Shown here: piece by piece, positions 40,631 through 43,377 of the stretch | How positions within the stretch are numbered: the stretch's first letter is position 1 | How the letters are laid out: each line of letters starts with the position of its first letter | Origin: Alistipes sp. | Lineage (GTDB): Bacteria; Bacteroidota; Bacteroidia; Bacteroidales; Rikenellaceae | NCBI GenBank assembly: GCA_017398045.1 | Contig: JAFQHI010000014.1 | Coordinates: 1 to 43,377, forward strand | Direction of reading: 5' to 3' | Length of the DNA: 43,377 nucleotides | Position numbers and translations under genes: made by a program | Notes under the pieces: generated by a model | Databases searched by the model: none | What the model was told of the DNA's origin: nothing | What the model saw: only the letters and a program-made list of their open reading frames with translations

Positions 40631-40647
40631 TTAAGAACAGAATACCG

Positions 40648-41040
40648 ATGAAAGAAGAAAGGAACATTATCACGATGGACGGGCAGGGCAATATCTCCCT
40701 GCCGAGCGATATAGGCGCAACCGCCATGACCGAGCGGGAAATCTGCGAACTGTTCGGGGTTATCGCCCCGACGGTTAGGGCAGGGATAAAGGCACTCTGC
40801 AAAAGCGGAGTTTTATCTATATATGACATAAAGCACATTATCCGCCTATCGGACAAATACAGCGCGGAGGTTTACAACCTCGAAACGATAGCCGCCCTCG
40901 CTTTCCGTGTCGAATCGTTCGGGGCGGCGAAAGTCCGCAGGGCATTATTAGAGAGGATTATACACGGGCGAAAAGAGAAAACGACGGTATTCGTGTCGGT
41001 TGTTTCGGACGGCAAGCCCAACAGCCGTTGGAAAGCATGA
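40648..41040 (+). CDS. RhuM-like N-terminal HTH protein of the mobile element
   Basis: A 130-residue protein starting at the ATG 17 bases after the integrase stop; the frame is open further upstream, but that part overlaps the integrase gene. Residues 24-58 (AMTEREICELFGVIAPTVRAGIKALCKSG) form a helix-turn-helix. EVYNLETIAALAFRVES resembles the conserved part of RhuM/Fic-associated proteins. The toxin or catalytic part of larger RhuM proteins is missing, so it may be a regulator of excision or mobilization (inference). The tandem 8-bp repeats start 4 bases after its stop and are a possible binding site. Confidence 0.65.
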   Translation: MKEERNIITMDGQGNISLPSDIGATAMTEREICELFGVIAPTVRAGIKALCKSGVLSIYDIKHIIRLSDKYSAEVYNLETIAALAFRVESFGAAKVRRALLERIIHGRKEKTTVFVSVVSDGKPNSRWKA

Positions 41041-41044
41041 TGAT

Positions 41045-41100
41045 ATACCAACATACCAACATGCAAACGTACCAGCATACCAGCATGCAAACATGCAAAC
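41045..41100 (+). repeat. Seven tandem 8-bp iteron-like repeats
   Basis: Exact 8-bp register over 56 bases: ATACCAAC, ATACCAAC, ATGCAAAC, GTACCAGC, ATACCAGC, ATGCAAAC, ATGCAAAC. The units fall into an ATACCARC class and an ATGCAAAC class. Small open frames here arise from the repeats. Confidence 0.9.
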
Positions 41101-41234
41101 CTATCACTATGGTGATATATATTGCAGGGTCTATTTCTCTTTTCAGAGGAAAGCGGAGCAATCGTTTTCGTTTACAAAGGCAAAGCAAGCACGGGGCTTT
41201 ACGTCGGCTAAAAGGTCAGGCGGCTGCGCCGTTT

Positions 41235-41279
41235 CCCAATAAATCTTCCTCTCGCTTCGCTGCGAGCGTATTTATCGGG
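41235..41279. repeat. Long imperfect hairpin between HTH and mob genes
   Basis: CCCAATAAAT (41235-41244) pairs with ATTTATCGGG (41270-41279) with one mismatch, enclosing an inner stem CTCGC (41251-41255) / GCGAG (41262-41266). Possible transfer-region structure or terminator of the HTH gene. Confidence 0.6.
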
Positions 41280-41471
41280 AAAACCTTGTATCCGACCGCC
41301 CCGTGCAAAAGAGCCTTTGAAAACGGAAACGACCGCCCCGCCACCCACCGACCGAAAGGAAAAAAATAAGGTGGGGTTACGGGCAAGCAGGCGGCAGGGA
41401 CAGCCATAGCCGAAAGGCAGACGGGCAGGCAGACGGCACGCCGCAGGGTATTTACGGAGAAAATACCGTAG

Positions 41472-41577
41472 CTTATTAGGGAATTTTCCGAGCCGCAATA
41501 CTACGTATCGCTGAAAATTCCCCAATAAGGCAAGGGGTAAGCCCCTCTGCACACCCCATCGGGGACGGCATTTGCCG
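41472..41577. other. Candidate origin of transfer (oriT) with inverted repeats
   Basis: A 17-bp inverted repeat with one mismatch (41472-41488 / 41513-41529) around a 24-base loop. Three small hairpins follow: AGGGG/CCCCT (41533-41546), CCCC/GGGG (41554-41564) and CGGCA/TGCCG (41566-41577). It lies 56 bases upstream of the MobV gene, where MobV elements usually carry oriT. The nick site is not identified. Confidence 0.55.
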
Positions 41578-41632
41578 CCCCGAAGATACGAAAAATCATT
41601 GTTTCACAAGTCAAGGAAGAAAGGAAAAATAT

Positions 41633-43000
41633 ATGGGTTTCGTAGTTTTACACATGGAAAAGGCGCACGGCAGCGACAGCGGAACGACCGCACATATCGA
41701 GCGTTTCATCATACCGAAGAACGCCGACCCCACACGCACGCACCTAAACCGCAGGCTTATCGAATACCCCGACGGGATAAAAGACCGTTCGGCGGCTATA
41801 CAGCAGAGATTAGAAGAAGCGGGGCTGACACGCAAAATCGGAAGCAACCAAGTACGGGCAATCCGCATCAACGTATCGGGAACGCACGAGGACATGAAGC
41901 GGATAGAGGAAGAGGGGCGTTTGGACGAGTGGTGCGCCGACAATCTGAAATACTTCGCCGACACGTTCGGAAAGGAGAACATCGTGGCGGCTCACCTGCA
42001 CAGGGACGAGGAAACGCCGCACATACACGTTACACTCGTCCCCATCGTCAAGGGAGAGCGCAAGCGCAGGAAAAGGGAGGAACAGACGAAGAAGCGATAC
42101 CGCAAGAAGCCGACCGACACCGTGAGGCTGTGCGCAGACGATATTATGACACGGCTGAAATTGAAGTCCTACCAAGATACCTATGCCGTGGCGATGGCGA
42201 AATACGGGCTGCAAAGGGGCATAGACGGCTCGAAAGCTCGCCACAAGTCCACGCAGCAGTATTATCGGGATATACAGAAACTCTCCGACGACCTCAAAGC
42301 GGAAGTGGTGGATTTGCAGCAGCAGAAAGAAACGGCACAGGAGGAACTAAGACGGGCGAAAAAAGAAATACAGACCGAGAAGCTGAAAGGGGCGGCAACC
42401 ACCGCAGCCGCCAACATCGCCGAGAGCGTCGGTTCTCTTTTCGGCAGTAACAAGGTCAAGACGCTGGAAAGGGAGAACACCGCCCTGCATAAGGAGGTAG
42501 CCGACCACGAGGAAACCATCGAAGCCCTGCAAGATAGGATACAGACCATGCAGGCAGACCACAGCAGGGAGATACGGGAAATGCAGCAAAAGCACGGCAG
42601 GGAGATAGCCGACAAGGACACAAGGCACAAGCAGGAAATATCGTTTCTGAAAACGGTAATCGCAAGGGCGGCAGCATGGTTTCCCTATTTCCGTGAAATG
42701 CTCCGTATCGAAAACCTCTGCCGCCTTGTCGGGTTCGATGAAAGGCAGACCGCAACGCTCGTCAAGGGAAAGCCGTTGGAGTATGCAGGGGAACTCTACT
42801 CGGAGGAACACGGACGGAAATTCACGACCGAAAGGGCAGGTTTCCAAGTGCTGAAAGACCCCACGGACGGGACTAAATTGGTTCTTGCCATCGACCGAAA
42901 GCCCATTGCCGAGTGGTTCAAGGAACAGTTCGAGAAGTTAAGGCAGAACATACGCCGACCTATACAACCGCAAAGGAAAGGCAAGGGATTCAAGCTATAA
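41633..43000 (+). CDS. MobV-family relaxase (plasmid recombination/mobilization protein)
   Basis: A 455-residue relaxase that would nick oriT and lead the strand into a recipient through a helper's conjugation pore. Motif I HIER (H21-x-x-R24) and motif III HLHRDEETPHIH (121-132) are clear and typical of MobV/Pre proteins such as pMV158 MobM and Tn5520 BmpH. Residues 215-345 are a long coiled coil (LQQQKETAQEELRRAKKEIQ; ENTALHKEVADHEETIEALQ). The C-terminus is basic. The start has an AAGGAAGAAAGG stretch upstream. Arg codons AGG and CGG are common, unlike the PUL genes, consistent with transfer from another host. Confidence 0.93.
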   Translation: MGFVVLHMEKAHGSDSGTTAHIERFIIPKNADPTRTHLNRRLIEYPDGIKDRSAAIQQRLEEAGLTRKIGSNQVRAIRINVSGTHEDMKRIEEEGRLDEWCADNLKYFADTFGKENIVAAHLHRDEETPHIHVTLVPIVKGERKRRKREEQTKKRYRKKPTDTVRLCADDIMTRLKLKSYQDTYAVAMAKYGLQRGIDGSKARHKSTQQYYRDIQKLSDDLKAEVVDLQQQKETAQEELRRAKKEIQTEKLKGAATTAAANIAESVGSLFGSNKVKTLERENTALHKEVADHEETIEALQDRIQTMQADHSREIREMQQKHGREIADKDTRHKQEISFLKTVIARAAAWFPYFREMLRIENLCRLVGFDERQTATLVKGKPLEYAGELYSEEHGRKFTTERAGFQVLKDPTDGTKLVLAIDRKPIAEWFKEQFEKLRQNIRRPIQPQRKGKGFKL

Positions 43001-43025
43001 ATGTTAAATCCTGCCCGATTTGCCG

Positions 43026-43067
43026 AAAAAAGTGCGGTACGCTGTTCGTGGTGTACTGCACTTTTTT
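43026..43067. terminator. Bidirectional terminator after the relaxase gene
   Basis: AAAAAAGTGC-G-GTAC (43026-43040) pairs with GTAC-T-GCACTTTTTT (43053-43067), 14 of 15 positions. T runs occur on both strands, so it can serve the relaxase gene and the minus-strand gene to the right. Confidence 0.88.
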
Positions 43068-43102
43068 TATATTTGTTCGCAAGGTGATATACTTGAAGAA
43101 AA

Positions 43103-43123
43103 TAACAGCCGATTTCGCTGTTA
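43103..43123. repeat. Inverted repeat near the element's right end
   Basis: TAACAGC (43103-43109) / GCTGTTA (43117-43123), a perfect 7-bp stem with a 7-base loop. Its place between the relaxase terminator and the next gene makes it a possible part of the element end. Confidence 0.35.
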
Positions 43124-43197
43124 GCACAATGTTATGCGGCAGCTTAAAAGACGACACCAAACCAGAAAAATCATCTTGACAACCACCCGACTTTGAA

Positions 43198-43377
43198 CTA
43201 CGAAGGATGAAATTTTTCAGGGACAACTTCCAGCATTTCCAAAAAACAGTTTACCCATTGACTTGGAGACAAACAAACAATTTGAGCATTAAGGTTTAAA
43301 CCGAATTTTTCCGAAATTGACCTGACCTGACTTTTCCTGAAAATCGACTTTAAAGCTGTTTTTACAGATAAATCAGG
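43198..43377 (-). CDS. 3' end of an unidentified gene
   Basis: An open frame enters from the right edge and runs 59 codons to a TAG at 43198-43200. The translation is protein-like (KSIFRKSQVRSISEKFGLNL, then SPSQWVNCFLEMLEVVPEKF) with charged and hydrophobic residues spaced as in helices. The start is outside the window and I do not recognise the family. The relaxase terminator at 43026-43067 could also end this gene. It may belong to the element or to the chromosome. Confidence 0.4.
   Translation of the reverse strand, partial: PDLSVKTALKSIFRKSQVRSISEKFGLNLNAQIVCLSPSQWVNCFLEMLEVVPEKFHPS

Larger units (their letters stand above)
39270..43110 (+). mobile_element. Small mobilizable integrative element (integrase, RhuM-like HTH, MobV; Tn5520-like layout)
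   Basis: Three plus-strand genes, a tyrosine recombinase, a small HTH protein and a MobV relaxase, with tandem repeats and hairpins between the last two and a terminator at the end. The layout is like Bacteroides Tn5520 (integrase plus MobV only). No conjugation genes are present, so transfer would need a helper. Arg codon use differs: AGG and CGG are frequent in mob, whereas the PUL uses CGT/CGC. No direct repeat marking the ends was found, so both limits are approximate. Confidence 0.7.

Noticed and set aside
40399-40647. Long N-terminal extension of the HTH gene back into the integrase gene
   Set aside because: It would overlap more than 230 bases of the integrase's catalytic domain; the ATG at 40648 gives a compact protein 17 bases after the integrase stop.
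43103-43136. Integron attC-like site (inverted TAACAGC/GCTGTTA followed by ATGTTATGC)
   Set aside because: The paired core boxes required in attC are not both present and there is no integron integrase or cassette; the hairpin alone is not enough.

Overview
The window looks like chromosomal DNA of a gut-type Bacteroidales bacterium, most likely Rikenellaceae/Alistipes (inference). The support is a high-GC coding style, promoters of the Bacteroidetes type (TTTG, about 19-21 bp, TAnnTTTG), SusC/SusD genes, fimbrillin-type lipoproteins, and the 5' end of a 16S rRNA gene at the left edge. No search could be run, so family names rest on motifs read in the translations.

Layout. (1) 1-441: 5' end of a 16S rRNA gene read leftward, its leader and two tandem rRNA promoters. 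(2) 442-4152, minus: an operon of SPFH/band-7 protein, ribbon-helix-helix protein, two related small membrane proteins, a zinc-less sirtuin and a DUF975 membrane protein. (3) 4183-5990, minus: a secreted transglutaminase-like protein with a long Pro-rich linker. (4) 6035-10462, minus: a NagB-like/PIG-L fusion and a large surface lipoprotein whose C-terminal half is paralogous to a protein of the next block. (5) 10563-33196, plus: a ROK regulator and an MFS transporter, then a 13-gene polysaccharide utilization locus (PUL). (6) 33488-39140, minus: a fimbrillin-CotH fusion lipoprotein and a large DUF4906-like fimbrial lipoprotein. (7) about 39270-43110, plus: a small mobilizable element with tyrosine integrase, RhuM-like HTH protein, 8-bp iteron-like repeats, oriT-like hairpins and MobV relaxase. 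(8) 43198-43377, minus: the 3' end of an unidentified gene.

The PUL is the main biological content. It encodes a phosphodiester glycosidase of the NAGPA ('uncovering enzyme') family, two GHL10 TIM-barrel proteins, SusC, SusD, a surface beta-rich lipoprotein, two SGNH esterases, an HGSNAT-like membrane acetyltransferase (DUF5009), a DUF4434 TIM barrel, an N-acylglucosamine 2-epimerase, an exported calcineurin-like phosphoesterase and an exported FAD oxidoreductase. Upstream lie a ROK regulator, an AmpG-like MFS carrier and the NagB/PIG-L fusion. Together they suggest capture and breakdown of an amino-sugar glycan, possibly one with alpha-GlcNAc-1-phosphodiester links. The substrate is inference; no classical sequence-recognisable GH drives the locus, which makes it a good candidate for an undescribed pathway.

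Other notable signals are a G9 tract in the susC signal-peptide codons, a conserved hairpin after both paralogous surface-protein genes, heptanucleotide repeat arrays at several sites, and exact 8-bp tandem repeats with large inverted repeats in the mobile element.
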